Origin: Pseudomonas pharyngis | Lineage (GTDB): Bacteria > Pseudomonadota > Gammaproteobacteria > Pseudomonadales > Pseudomonadaceae | Direction of reading: 5' to 3' | Assembly (NCBI RefSeq): GCF_021602345.1 | Contig: NZ_BQID01000006.1 | Coordinates: 1-64,000, forward strand | Length of the DNA stretch: 64,000 nt | Shown here: positions 37,407 to 45,645 of the stretch, piece by piece | How positions within the stretch are numbered: the first letter of the stretch is position 1 | Layout: each line of letters starts with the position of its first letter | Translations under genes and position numbers: made by a program | Notes under the pieces: model-generated | What the model saw: only the letters and a program-made list of their open reading frames with translations | What the model was told of the DNA's origin: nothing | Database searches by the model: none

Positions 37407-38218
37407 TTGGCGGCCCCCTCATACCAGGGAAATGCCCGACGGGTCAGGTATTTGAGGCCCCAATCCATCAGCCAGGCGAGCAGGGTGATCCAGACCACGT
37501 ACGGCAGGATCACGTCCATCGCCAGGTAACGGCGCACCAGGAAAATCCGGTAGCCCAGACCGTCGGTGGAGGCGATGGCTTCGGCGGCGATCAGGAACAG
37601 CCACGCCGAACCGAGCATCAGCCGCAGCGAGATCAGCAGACGCGGCAACAGTTGCGGCAGCACCACACGCAGCATCAATGTCCAGGTCGAGGCGCCGAGG
37701 GTCTGCGCCTTGATCAGCAGTTCGACGGGGATGTCCCGGGCGCGCTGTTCCAGATCACGGGCGAGGGCCGGGGTGATGCCGATCACGATCAGCATCACTT
37801 TCGACAGCTCGCCGAGGCCGAAGACGATGAACAGGATCGGCAGGATCGCCAGCGGTGGCACCATCGATAACACCGTCAGCATCGGCGACAACGGTGCGCC
37901 GAACAGCGGCAGGGTGCCGGCGGCCATGCCCAGGCATAACCCGGCCAGTGCGGCGATGCCGAGGCCGATGGCCAGGCGTCGCAGGCTCGACGCGGTGTCT
38001 TGCCAGAGCAGGTATTCACCGGTGCGGCTGTCGGCGTTGAAGGCCAGGCGTTTCACCGCGTCGGTCATCTGCACCGCGCTGGGCAGCAGTTTGTCGTTGG
38101 GATTGTCCGCCAGGCGCTCGGCCGAGCCCATGAAATAGGCGAACAGCACCAGGGCGAACGGCAGGATCACCAGCAACAGGCGACTCGGGCGATCCGGGTG
38201 GCGATTGATCAGGCGCAT
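37403..38218 (-). CDS. ABC transporter permease (guanidine/urea-type importer)
   Basis: 271 residues with six predicted membrane segments and the EAA loop region near residues 165-185 (LLIKAQTLGASTWTLMLRVVLP by pattern), as in SsuC/TauC permeases. The ATG preceded by GGAGG was chosen; the frame could start two codons earlier at a TTG. It overlaps the ATPase gene and follows the binding-protein gene by 18 bases. Confidence 0.92.
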   Translation of the reverse strand: MRLINRHPDRPSRLLLVILPFALVLFAYFMGSAERLADNPNDKLLPSAVQMTDAVKRLAFNADSRTGEYLLWQDTASSLRRLAIGLGIAALAGLCLGMAAGTLPLFGAPLSPMLTVLSMVPPLAILPILFIVFGLGELSKVMLIVIGITPALARDLEQRARDIPVELLIKAQTLGASTWTLMLRVVLPQLLPRLLISLRLMLGSAWLFLIAAEAIASTDGLGYRIFLVRRYLAMDVILPYVVWITLLAWLMDWGLKYLTRRAFPWYEGAAK

Positions 38219-38236
38219 GGCCAAATCCTCCGTGGC

Positions 38237-39304
38237 TTACAGCTTGGCGTCAGCGGCCATCTGCACGTAGGTCGGATCGAAACGCAGCTTGAGGTTGCCG
38301 GTGTCGCCGCTGGTCACGCCGTTGGCGAACGCCATGCCGACCGCGCTGGTGTCTTTCGCGCCTTCACCGAGCAAACCGTGCTGGAACGAGAACTCGGCAA
38401 CCCTGCGCATGGTTTCCGGCAGTTGCTTGCTGGTGGCGAACGCCAGGGCTTCTTTCGGTGTGGCGAAGAGTTTGGTGGTGTCCAGTTGCGCCTGGAATCC
38501 GGCCAGGTCGGTGCCCGAGGCTTTGGCCATGTGCTCCAGCGCGGCTTTGCTCGCCGCGTTTTTCGCGTTCATCAACTCGACCACTTCGAACCACGCGCCG
38601 GTCAGCGCCTTGCCCAAGGCCGGGTTGTCTTTAAGGGTGGCGCTGTTGACCACCATCATGTCCATGATTTCGCCGGGGATCTGGCTGGAGTTGAAGACTT
38701 CGGTCACCCCGGGTTTGGCCTTGATGTCCGAAAGCATCGGGTTCCAGGTGGTGACGGCGTTGACCTGTTCAGTGTTGAAGGCGGCGGAAATGTCGGCGTC
38801 GGAGGTGTTGACCACTTTCAGGTCTTTTTCGGTCAGATCGACCGAGTCCAGCGCGCGGGCCAGCAGGTAATGCGAGACCGACAGTTCGACCAGGTTGACG
38901 TCCATGCCTTTCAGGTCGGCGACTTTCTTGCCGTCACCCTTGAGGACGATGCCGTCGTTGCCGTTGGAGAAATCGCTGACGATCAGCGCGGTGCTGTCGA
39001 CGCCGCCAGCGGCCGGAATGGTGAGGGCATCCATGTTGGTCATGGTGCAGCCGTCGAACTGGCCGGCGGTGTACTGGTTGATCGACTCGACGTAATCGTT
39101 GAGTTGCACGACATCAATCTTGATCCCGTACTTCTTCGCCCATTTGTCGACGATGCCCTGGCTGCCGGCGTATTCCCATGGCATCCAGCCGGCGTAGATC
39201 GTCCAGCAGACACTGAAGTGGTCTTTCTGCGCGGCGGGGGATTGAGTGCTGATAAACGCGGCGAACGCGGCGGCGAGCAGGGCGGGCAAACGTAGTCGGG
39301 ACAT
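38237..39304 (-). CDS. ABC transporter substrate-binding protein (guanidine/urea-type)
   Basis: 355 residues. The signal peptide ends near PAAQ-KD (residue ~26), followed by a type 2 periplasmic binding fold of the NitT/TauT kind (VCWTIYAGWMPWEYA, DGCTMTNMDALTIPAA). It is the first gene of the operon and lies directly behind the guanidine-I riboswitch. Guanidine, rather than urea, is therefore the likely ligand. The ribosome-binding site CTGGAG eight bases before the ATG is also the target of a complementary segment in the aptamer. Confidence 0.92.
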   Translation of the reverse strand: MSRLRLPALLAAAFAAFISTQSPAAQKDHFSVCWTIYAGWMPWEYAGSQGIVDKWAKKYGIKIDVVQLNDYVESINQYTAGQFDGCTMTNMDALTIPAAGGVDSTALIVSDFSNGNDGIVLKGDGKKVADLKGMDVNLVELSVSHYLLARALDSVDLTEKDLKVVNTSDADISAAFNTEQVNAVTTWNPMLSDIKAKPGVTEVFNSSQIPGEIMDMMVVNSATLKDNPALGKALTGAWFEVVELMNAKNAASKAALEHMAKASGTDLAGFQAQLDTTKLFATPKEALAFATSKQLPETMRRVAEFSFQHGLLGEGAKDTSAVGMAFANGVTSGDTGNLKLRFDPTYVQMAADAKL

Positions 39305-39312
39305 GGTGGCTT

Positions 39313-39322
39313 CTCCAGTTGA
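39313..39322 (-). promoter_or_regulatory. ribosome-binding region complementary to the riboswitch aptamer
   Basis: On the transcript this reads UCAACUGGAG and contains the Shine-Dalgarno of the binding-protein gene. The aptamer carries the exact complement CUCCAGUUGA (39408 to 39399 on the minus strand). Pairing would hide the ribosome-binding site. Confidence 0.6.
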
Positions 39323-39368
39323 TCGAGGGCGGACAGGAAGGCAACGCGGCACCGCGAACGGTGGCTTG

Positions 39369-39457
39369 TCTCCCGGGCTTTTGTCCCGCCGTGTAACCTC
39401 AACTGGAGGTCGCCAACTCTCGGACCAGTCACTCGCAGATGCGAGCCGGAACCCTAG
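39369..39457 (-). ncRNA. guanidine-I riboswitch aptamer (ykkC/yxkD)
   Basis: Hallmark segments appear in order on the minus strand: CTAGGGTTCCG, ACTGGTCCGAGAG, ACACGG, then GGGACAAAAGCCCGGGAGA. These define the ykkC class that binds guanidinium. A variable hairpin ACCTC-CAGTT-GAGGT sits between them. The aptamer ends 64 bases before the ATG of the importer gene. No T-rich terminator follows, only a short UUCG hairpin, so control of translation is likelier than control of termination. Confidence 0.95.
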
Positions 39458-39516
39458 TCAGCCATTGCAAATTGTGGTGCCGCGAACCTGTGATGACTCC
39501 TGCACGGGTTTGCTAA

Positions 39517-39532
39517 AGCGAGAGGCGTGCCA
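39517..39532 (-). promoter_or_regulatory. sigma-54 (RpoN) promoter of the guanidine operon
   Basis: TGGCACGCCTCTCGCT matches the -24/-12 consensus TGGCACG-N4-TTGCW with one mismatch and exact GG/GC spacing. It lies about 60 bases before the aptamer, so transcription would start just upstream of the riboswitch. An activator such as NtrC is expected; an inverted repeat GGTGC-GCGGTT-GCACC at 39608-39623 has the right location but not the NtrC polarity. Confidence 0.75.
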
Positions 39533-39751
39533 AGTCGGGTCGGGCGCTCTGTTACGGGCTTTCGTGACGTTGCGGCGGATGGCGAACGCCTGTGGGCGCT
39601 TTGTGTTGGTGCGCGGTTGCACCGTCATGCAGCGTCCGCTGCCGCTGATCCGATGCCCCTGAGGGTTGGGCACTCGGTAGCGGTCAGCCAGTCAAATCTG
39701 ATGTCAGCCGGTCTGTGCCGACTGCTGTCACAGGTCTTTCAGGAGGCCGCC

Positions 39752-40015
39752 ATGCGTATTTCAAAATTGCTGCGTCGGGTGCTGCTGGGAGCAGTGCTCG
39801 GTCTAGGGCTGTCCGGCTGTTACTACTACGCCGGCGGCTACGATGTTTACTCCACGCCCTATTACTATCCCGGCTATTACTCGCCCTATTACTACGGTGG
39901 TTATTACGGCCCGCGTTACTACGGTGGCGCCCGCTATTACTACGGCGGCCATGGCTATCGCGGCGGTTACGGACGGGGTTATCACGGCGGCGGATACCAC
40001 GGTGGGCACCACTAA
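39752..40015 (+). CDS. Tyr/Gly-rich small lipoprotein
   Basis: 87 residues. The signal ends in the lipobox LSGC (Cys23), followed by YYYAGGYDVYSTPYYYPG and a tail that is almost only Tyr, Gly, Arg and His. Low complexity of this kind is typical of surface-exposed or amyloid-like small lipoproteins. An AGGAGG ribosome-binding site precedes the ATG in the context CAGGAGGCCGCCATG, which is repeated exactly before the next gene. No function is known. It diverges from the guanidine operon. Confidence 0.75.
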   Translation: MRISKLLRRVLLGAVLGLGLSGCYYYAGGYDVYSTPYYYPGYYSPYYYGGYYGPRYYGGARYYYGGHGYRGGYGRGYHGGGYHGGHH

Positions 40016-40193
40016 TCAGCGGCTGAATGACGGCGTTTCTGTATGAACAAGGTTTCATCAATCACTTGTTTCAAGTTGTTGCAGAAACGCACCGGATGCC
40101 GAAATCGCTGTCAGATATTTCGTCAGTCGCCGAATGAAAGACTGACGCCTGCCAGCGTCGCTGGTGTGGCTACCCGCGGTCCAGGAGGCCGCC

Positions 40194-40595
40194 ATGTATC
40201 GCCGAATTCTTCTGTTTACCGTGATGCTTTTTTCCCTTGGCGGATGCGTCCCTTATTCCTACGGAGATGGCTACTACAGCTCAGAGGTCTACACATCGCA
40301 GGCACCTTCGTATTACAGCGGTGGCACCTATTACACCGGCGGCAGCACGTATTATTCGGCGCCGCGCTACTACCAGCCAGCGCCACGCTATTACCAACCG
40401 GCTCCACGCTATTACTCGGCGCCTCGTTACTACCAACCGGCCCCGCGCTACTACGAGAACCGTCGCTGGCACGGTCATGATCGCGGACGCTGGGACGACC
40501 ACCGTCGCGGTGGCTGGGATGACCGCCGGGGTCGTGGCAACTACGACCGTCACAGTGGACGTGGCGACTACAACCGACACGGCAACCGCTGGTAA
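40194..40595 (+). CDS. Tyr-rich lipoprotein with YYxxAPR tandem repeats
   Basis: 133 residues. The lipobox LGGC (Cys18) is followed by a Tyr/Ser segment, five units of RYYQPAP or RYYSAP (residues ~57-87) and a tail rich in Arg, Asp, His and Gly (GRWDDHRRGGWDDRRGRG). The start context equals that of the preceding lipoprotein gene, suggesting duplication with later divergence. Expected location is the outer membrane. The function is unknown; Tyr-Pro repeats can bind cell wall or form cross-linked surface layers, but that is speculation. A good terminator follows. Confidence 0.78.
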   Translation: MYRRILLFTVMLFSLGGCVPYSYGDGYYSSEVYTSQAPSYYSGGTYYTGGSTYYSAPRYYQPAPRYYQPAPRYYSAPRYYQPAPRYYENRRWHGHDRGRWDDHRRGGWDDRRGRGNYDRHSGRGDYNRHGNRW

Positions 40596-40608
40596 CCCCC
40601 CGCAAAAA

Positions 40609-40636
40609 AGCGGCGCATTGAGCGCCGCTTTTTTTG
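40609..40636. terminator. intrinsic terminator, bidirectional
   Basis: Stem AGCGGCGC / GCGCCGCT with loop ATTGA, with A residues before and TTTTTTT after. It separates the lipoprotein from the convergent hydrolase gene. Confidence 0.92.
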
Positions 40637-40646
40637 TGCCTGGATT

Positions 40647-41759
40647 TCAGTAACTGGAGAGATCCGCCAACGGATGCCGCCCCTCCCAGACCTTGTGAAA
40701 ATGCGCCTCGACCACCGCGTCCGGCACCCGGGCGATGTCCGGCCAGTGCCAGTGCGGTTTTTGATCTTTGTCGATCAGCCGCGCCCGGACCCCTTCGCTG
40801 AATTCCGGATGCCGGCAGCAATTGAGGCTCAGGGTGTATTCCATCTGAAAAACTTCGGCCAGCGACATGTGGCGGGCGCGGATGACCTGTTCCCAGACCA
40901 GATGCGCGGTAAGCGGTGAACCTTCGCTCATGGTTTTCGCGGCACGGGCAATCAACGGGTCGCTGCTGTCGCGATGCAGGCTGATGGCTTTCCAGGCACA
41001 GACCACGTCGCTGACATCCAGCCATTCATCAATCTGCTGCCGACGCGGCAGCCATTGCGCCTCAGGCATCTGCGCCACGGCTTCCTGCTGCAGCGCCTTG
41101 AGCAGGCTGTTGAGCTGCATGGCGGTCTGTTCCTGCCAGTTCAACTGCAACAAGCCGTCGATCAGTTCCTGCTGCTGTTCGTCGAGCAGGAAGCGGTCGG
41201 CCAGGTCCAGATCAATCGCATCGCGACCGTTCATGTGCGCGCCGGTTAAGCCAAGTAACAAACCGAGCTTGCCCGGCAGCCGCGAGAGGAACCAACTGGC
41301 GCCGACATCCGGGTACAGGCCGATGCTGATTTCCGGCATCGCCAGACGACTGCTCGGCGTGACGATCCGGATGCTCGCGCCTTGCAAGAGGCCCATGCCA
41401 CCGCCCAGCACATATCCGTGTCCCCAGCAGATCAACGGTTTCGGATAGGTGTGCAGGCTGTAGTCCAGGTGGTATTCAGCGTTGAAAAACTGGGCGGCCA
41501 GCGGCGGCACCTCACCGGGATGGGCCCGGCAGGCTTCCACCAGGCTGCGGACTTCGCCGCCGGCGCAGAACGCCTTGGCGCCGTTGCCGCGCAGCAGCAC
41601 GCAGACGATTTGCGGATCCTTGGCCCAGGCGTTCAGTCTGTCACTCAGGGCGTGGATCATCGGCAGGGACAGCGCATTGAGCGACTTTTCGGCATCCAGC
41701 GTGGCCACGCCGATGCGCGCGCCGTCGGTGCCGGTGAGTTCTTCGAAGTGCAGATTCAT
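40647..41759 (-). CDS. enoyl-CoA hydratase/isomerase family, 3-hydroxyisobutyryl-CoA hydrolase type
   Basis: 370 residues, longer than simple crotonases and matching HIBCH. It has the oxyanion-hole segment FCAGGEVRSL, the second loop WGHGYVLGGGMGLLQGASIRIVT, the EISIGLYPDVGASWFLSRLPG block with the catalytic Glu and Asp, and a C-terminal HIBCH extension. The enzyme removes CoA from 3-hydroxyisobutyryl-CoA in valine breakdown. It diverges from ung with a 126-base gap. In P. aeruginosa a similar gene lies near ung, consistent with vertical inheritance. Confidence 0.9.
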   Translation of the reverse strand: MNLHFEELTGTDGARIGVATLDAEKSLNALSLPMIHALSDRLNAWAKDPQIVCVLLRGNGAKAFCAGGEVRSLVEACRAHPGEVPPLAAQFFNAEYHLDYSLHTYPKPLICWGHGYVLGGGMGLLQGASIRIVTPSSRLAMPEISIGLYPDVGASWFLSRLPGKLGLLLGLTGAHMNGRDAIDLDLADRFLLDEQQQELIDGLLQLNWQEQTAMQLNSLLKALQQEAVAQMPEAQWLPRRQQIDEWLDVSDVVCAWKAISLHRDSSDPLIARAAKTMSEGSPLTAHLVWEQVIRARHMSLAEVFQMEYTLSLNCCRHPEFSEGVRARLIDKDQKPHWHWPDIARVPDAVVEAHFHKVWEGRHPLADLSSY

Positions 41760-41885
41760 CGTGACCTCGATCGGGAATTTGAACGATCAGTATGATCGCT
41801 GTGTGGGAAAGTGCCGGATCTGCGTCAGATCAATTGACAAGCGTGGTCGGCTTTCCTAGGGTTCGCCCCATTGTTTTTGCCGGGT

Positions 41886-42587
41886 ATGACCATGACTGCT
41901 GACGACCGTATCAAACTCGAACCGAGCTGGAAGGAGGCACTGCGTGCCGAATTCGACCAGCCCTACATGGCAGAGTTGCGCACTTTTCTGCAGCAGGAGC
42001 GGGCGGCCGGCAAGGAAATCTATCCGCCGGGCCCGATGATCTTCAACGCACTGAACTCGACGCCGCTGGACAAGGTGAAAGTGGTCATCCTCGGCCAAGA
42101 CCCGTACCACGGCCCGGGCCAGGCCCACGGCTTGTGCTTCTCGGTGCAACCGGGCGTGCCGGCGCCGCCATCGTTGGTCAACATCTATAAAGAGTTGAAG
42201 CGCGACCTGAACATCGACATCCCCAACCACGGCTATCTGCAGAGCTGGGCCGATCAGGGTGTGCTGATGCTCAACACCACCATGACCGTCGAGCGCGCCA
42301 ACGCCAATGCGCACAAGGACAAGGGCTGGCAGTTCTTCACGGATCGGATCATTGAAGTGGTCAGTCAGAAACAACCGCATCTGGTGTTCATGCTCTGGGG
42401 CGCCCATGCGCAGAGCAAGCAGAAGCTGATCGATGCCACCAAACATCTGGTACTGACCTCGGTGCACCCGTCGCCGCTGTCGGCTTATCGCGGTTTCCTT
42501 GGTTGCGGGCATTTCAGCCGCACCAATAAATTCCTGGAGCAGAATGGCGAAGCGCCGATCGAATGGCGGCTTCCGTCGGTGGTCTGA
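41886..42587 (+). CDS. ung: uracil-DNA glycosylase, family 1
   Basis: 233 residues. It has the catalytic-water motif [17 protein letters not shown] (Asp) and the Leu-intercalation loop [13 protein letters not shown] with the catalytic His. It removes uracil from DNA in base excision repair. Two in-frame ATGs lie two codons apart (41886 and 41892); the second gives [14 protein letters not shown], the more usual pseudomonad N-terminus, so the true start is uncertain by two codons. The stop is three bases from the convergent AbrB-family gene. Confidence 0.97.
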   Translation: MTMTADDRIKLEPSWKEALRAEFDQPYMAELRTFLQQERAAGKEIYPPGPMIFNALNSTPLDKVKVVILGQDPYHGPGQAHGLCFSVQPGVPAPPSLVNIYKELKRDLNIDIPNHGYLQSWADQGVLMLNTTMTVERANANAHKDKGWQFFTDRIIEVVSQKQPHLVFMLWGAHAQSKQKLIDATKHLVLTSVHPSPLSAYRGFLGCGHFSRTNKFLEQNGEAPIEWRLPSVV

Positions 42588-42590
42588 TGC

Positions 42591-43622
42591 TCAGGGCTGG
42601 CGGTTCCAGTATTTGAACAACGGTTCCGCCAGAAACAGCACGAACAACAACCGCATCACCTGCATCGCCGTCACCAGCGGCACCGACAGTTGCAGGGTCT
42701 CTGCCGTCAGGCTCATCTCTGCGATCCCGCCGGGCATCATGCCCAACGTGAGCGAGCGCAGGTCCAGATGGGTCAGCGCACTCAATCCCAACGCCGCCAG
42801 TGTCGCGATCAACATGGTCAGCGCCGTGCCGATCAATGTGCGCCCCATGAACGATGGCGCACGGCGGAAGAACTGCCGGTTGAAGTGACAGCCCAGGCCG
42901 CTGCCGATCAGCCACTGGCCAATCTGACTGCCACCGTTGGGCAAACCGATGTGCAGATCCCAGCCGATGCTCACTGCCGCGCTGACCAGCAGCGGACCGA
43001 ACAGCCAAGGGTTGGGTTGACGCAGACGTTGCCAGAGCCAGGCGAGTAGGCCGCCCGCCGGAAAAAGAATCGCCAGCCAGCGCCAATCGACGCTGCCGGC
43101 GTGTGAAATCGGGGTGCCGTCACCCAGCAGATACTTGAACGCCGCCGGAACACACAACACCACCACCAACACCCGCAGACTCTGCCCGGCCGCGACATGG
43201 CTGAGCAGCGCGCCGTTGCGGGCGCCGAGGTTGACCATCTCCCCGGAGCCGCCGGGCATGCTGGAGAAAAACGCCGTGGCGCGATCCTCGCCGGTGCGGC
43301 GCATCAGCCACACGCCGACCACCGCCGAGAGGCTGGTGACCAGCGCGCCGAAGAAGATCAGACCGAAGTGGCCGAGCACCTGCTCCATCACCAGCGGGGT
43401 GAAGTGCAGGCCAATACCGATTCCGACGATCCACTGGCCGCACTTGCGGCCGCCAGGGATTTCGGTCAATTGCCACGGGGTCAGGCAGCGCACCAGGATG
43501 ATCGCCAGCAACGAGCCGACCATCCACGGCAGCGGCCAGCCGATCTGGCTGGCGATGTAACCGCCAAGCAGACCGACCAGCGGGGTTCCCCACCAGGTTT
43601 TGAGGGAGAGCCGATCAGACAT
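42591..43622 (-). CDS. AbrB family membrane protein (ammonia monooxygenase-type annotation)
   Basis: 343 residues, about ten membrane segments in two repeats. Each repeat carries a conserved G-x-M-PGG motif: SSMPGGSGEMVNLGA in the first and MMPGGIAEMSL in the second. The family name derives from an ammonia monooxygenase regulator and says little about function; members are probably transporters. Its ATG overlaps the tctA stop by eight bases (ATGTCTGA). It is thus part of the tctCBA operon and may contribute to tricarboxylate uptake. Confidence 0.88.
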   Translation of the reverse strand: MSDRLSLKTWWGTPLVGLLGGYIASQIGWPLPWMVGSLLAIILVRCLTPWQLTEIPGGRKCGQWIVGIGIGLHFTPLVMEQVLGHFGLIFFGALVTSLSAVVGVWLMRRTGEDRATAFFSSMPGGSGEMVNLGARNGALLSHVAAGQSLRVLVVVLCVPAAFKYLLGDGTPISHAGSVDWRWLAILFPAGGLLAWLWQRLRQPNPWLFGPLLVSAAVSIGWDLHIGLPNGGSQIGQWLIGSGLGCHFNRQFFRRAPSFMGRTLIGTALTMLIATLAALGLSALTHLDLRSLTLGMMPGGIAEMSLTAETLQLSVPLVTAMQVMRLLFVLFLAEPLFKYWNRQP

Positions 43623-45129
43623 CGGCAACGGCGCGTTGCGCGGCCGAGCGTTTGCGCCAGATGCGCAGCAGCGGCATCAGCAACATGATGGCAGTCAACA
43701 CCCAGACGCCGAAGGTGATCGGACTCGACCAGAGGATTTCCAGCGCACCGTTGGAAATCGACAGCGCCCGGCGCAGGTTCTGCTCCATCAGCCCGCCGAG
43801 GATGAACCCCAGCAGGACTGGCGACAGCGGGAAGTCCAGTTTGCGCAGGATGTAGCCGAAGATGCCGATGCCGACCATCAGGAACAGGTCGAATGTGGTC
43901 GCGTGTACGGCGTACACACCGATCCCGGTGATGATCGCGATGACCGGCACCAGAGCCCAATTCGGCACGGCGAGGATACGGGTGAAGATGCGGATCATCG
44001 GGATGTTCAGGATCACCAGCATGATGTTGGCGATGAACAGCGAAGCGATCAGGCCCCAGACGATGTCCGGCTGTTGCTGGAACAGCAGCGGGCCGGGGGT
44101 GATGTTGTACAGCGACAGGGCGCCGATCATCACCGCCGTGGTGCCCGAACCCGGAACGCCGAGGGTCAGCATCGGCACCAGCGCGCCGCAAGCGGAGGCA
44201 CCGATGGCGGTTTCCGGTGCAGCGAGGCCGCGGGCGTCGCCCTGACCAAACTTGCCGCTGGCGCCGGCGATGCGTTTCTCGGTCATGTAGGCCACGGCGC
44301 TGGCCAGGGTCGCGCCGGCCCCCGGCAACACGCCCATGATGAAACCGAGCAGGCCGCAACGGATGTTCACCACGAACACCGACGCCGCTTCCTTGAAGTT
44401 GAACATCATCCGCCCGGTGGCTTTCACCGCTTCCTGGCCGCGATGGGTTTTTTCCAGCAGCAGGAGGATTTCGCTGACCGAGAACAGGCCCAGTACCAGC
44501 ACCACGAACTGAATGCCGTCAGTCAGGTGAATGTTGTCGCCAGTGAAACGGTAAACGCCGCTGTTGGCGTCGATGCCGACGCTGGACAGGAACAGGCCGA
44601 TCAACGCCGCAATGAAAGTCTTCAGCGGTCGGTCACCGGCCATGCCGCCGAGACAGACAATCGCGAACACCATCAACACGAAGTATTCCGCCGGACCGAA
44701 GGCAATCGCCCATTTCGCCAGCAGCGGGGCGAACAGCACCATGCCGCAGGTGGCGATGAAGGCGCCAATGAACGAACTCCATGCCGACAACGACAGCGCC
44801 ACGCCAGCCAGGCCTTTGCGGGCCATTGGGTAACCGTCGAGGGTAGTCATCACGGTGGAGGCTTCGCCCGGAATGTTCAGCAGGATCGAGCTGATCCGGC
44901 CGCCGTATTCGCAGCCCAGATAGACCGCCGCCAGCAGGATCAGGGCAGATTCCGGCGGCAGTCCGAGGGCGAACGCGATCGGGATCAGCAACGCCACACC
45001 ATTGATCGGGCCCAGGCCCGGCAACAACCCGACTACGGTGCCGATCAACGTGCCGGTCAGGGCCGTGACCAGGTTGTACGGACTCAGCGCGACGCCGAAG
45101 CCCTGACCCAAATAACCGAGAGTATCCAT
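43615..45129 (-). CDS. tctA: tripartite tricarboxylate transporter, large membrane subunit TctA
   Basis: 504 residues with about 12 membrane segments and the TctA signatures GLLPGLGPINGVALLIP near residue 38 and GVLPGAGATLASAVAY near residue 265. TctA is the permease of a Na+-coupled, binding-protein-dependent citrate/tricarballylate carrier. It follows tctB with one base between. The next gene, of the AbrB family, overlaps its 3' end. Confidence 0.96.
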   Translation of the reverse strand: MDTLGYLGQGFGVALSPYNLVTALTGTLIGTVVGLLPGLGPINGVALLIPIAFALGLPPESALILLAAVYLGCEYGGRISSILLNIPGEASTVMTTLDGYPMARKGLAGVALSLSAWSSFIGAFIATCGMVLFAPLLAKWAIAFGPAEYFVLMVFAIVCLGGMAGDRPLKTFIAALIGLFLSSVGIDANSGVYRFTGDNIHLTDGIQFVVLVLGLFSVSEILLLLEKTHRGQEAVKATGRMMFNFKEAASVFVVNIRCGLLGFIMGVLPGAGATLASAVAYMTEKRIAGASGKFGQGDARGLAAPETAIGASACGALVPMLTLGVPGSGTTAVMIGALSLYNITPGPLLFQQQPDIVWGLIASLFIANIMLVILNIPMIRIFTRILAVPNWALVPVIAIITGIGVYAVHATTFDLFLMVGIGIFGYILRKLDFPLSPVLLGFILGGLMEQNLRRALSISNGALEILWSSPITFGVWVLTAIMLLMPLLRIWRKRSAAQRAVADV

Positions 45130-45130
45130 A

Positions 45131-45589
45131 TCAGTTCTCCAGAACGTCGAGCAGGCCGAGGGGCAGCGGTACGTCCATCACGCGGTCGAACAACACGTAC
45201 AAACCAATCGCCATCAGCGTCGTGACAATGACGCTGGGCACCCAGCGCCCGCCATACAGGCGCGCCATCGGGATGCCGATCAGAATGCTGCTGAGGATGA
45301 AGCCCAGCGGTTCGAACAAACCGGCGAACACCAGCAGCAGGGCGACGCAGATCGCGATCTTGGTCAGGGTTTCGCGATCCAGCGGCGGTTCGTCCTCGCT
45401 GTGTTTGATCGGCGTCGGGCGGAACACCATGTACAGCAGCGCCAGGCCCATCAGGCCGAGCATCAGCAATGGAAACGCCCGAGGGCCCACCGGTTCGTAG
45501 GAAAAAGCCGCCTGATACGGCCACGCCATCAGTGCCAGGCCGGCACAGGCCAGCAACAGCACCGAGGCAAAAATGCGTTGAATAAGCAT
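45131..45589 (-). CDS. tctB: tripartite tricarboxylate transporter, small membrane subunit TctB
   Basis: 152 residues with four predicted membrane segments and the family's PRAFPLLMLGLM motif after the first helix pair. It is the small, poorly conserved partner of TctA. It follows tctC by 56 bases and is adjacent to tctA by one base. Confidence 0.95.
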   Translation of the reverse strand: MLIQRIFASVLLLACAGLALMAWPYQAAFSYEPVGPRAFPLLMLGLMGLALLYMVFRPTPIKHSEDEPPLDRETLTKIAICVALLLVFAGLFEPLGFILSSILIGIPMARLYGGRWVPSVIVTTLMAIGLYVLFDRVMDVPLPLGLLDVLEN

Positions 45590-45645
45590 GAGGGAACTCC
45601 TGCCATGGCCCCGGTGAGAGGGCCATGGACGCTAGACAGAGACGA

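Noticed and set aside
39608-39623. NtrC enhancer upstream of the sigma-54 promoter
   Set aside because: The inverted repeat is GGTGC...GCACC, the opposite polarity to the TGCACC...GGTGCA consensus, so NtrC binding cannot be claimed.
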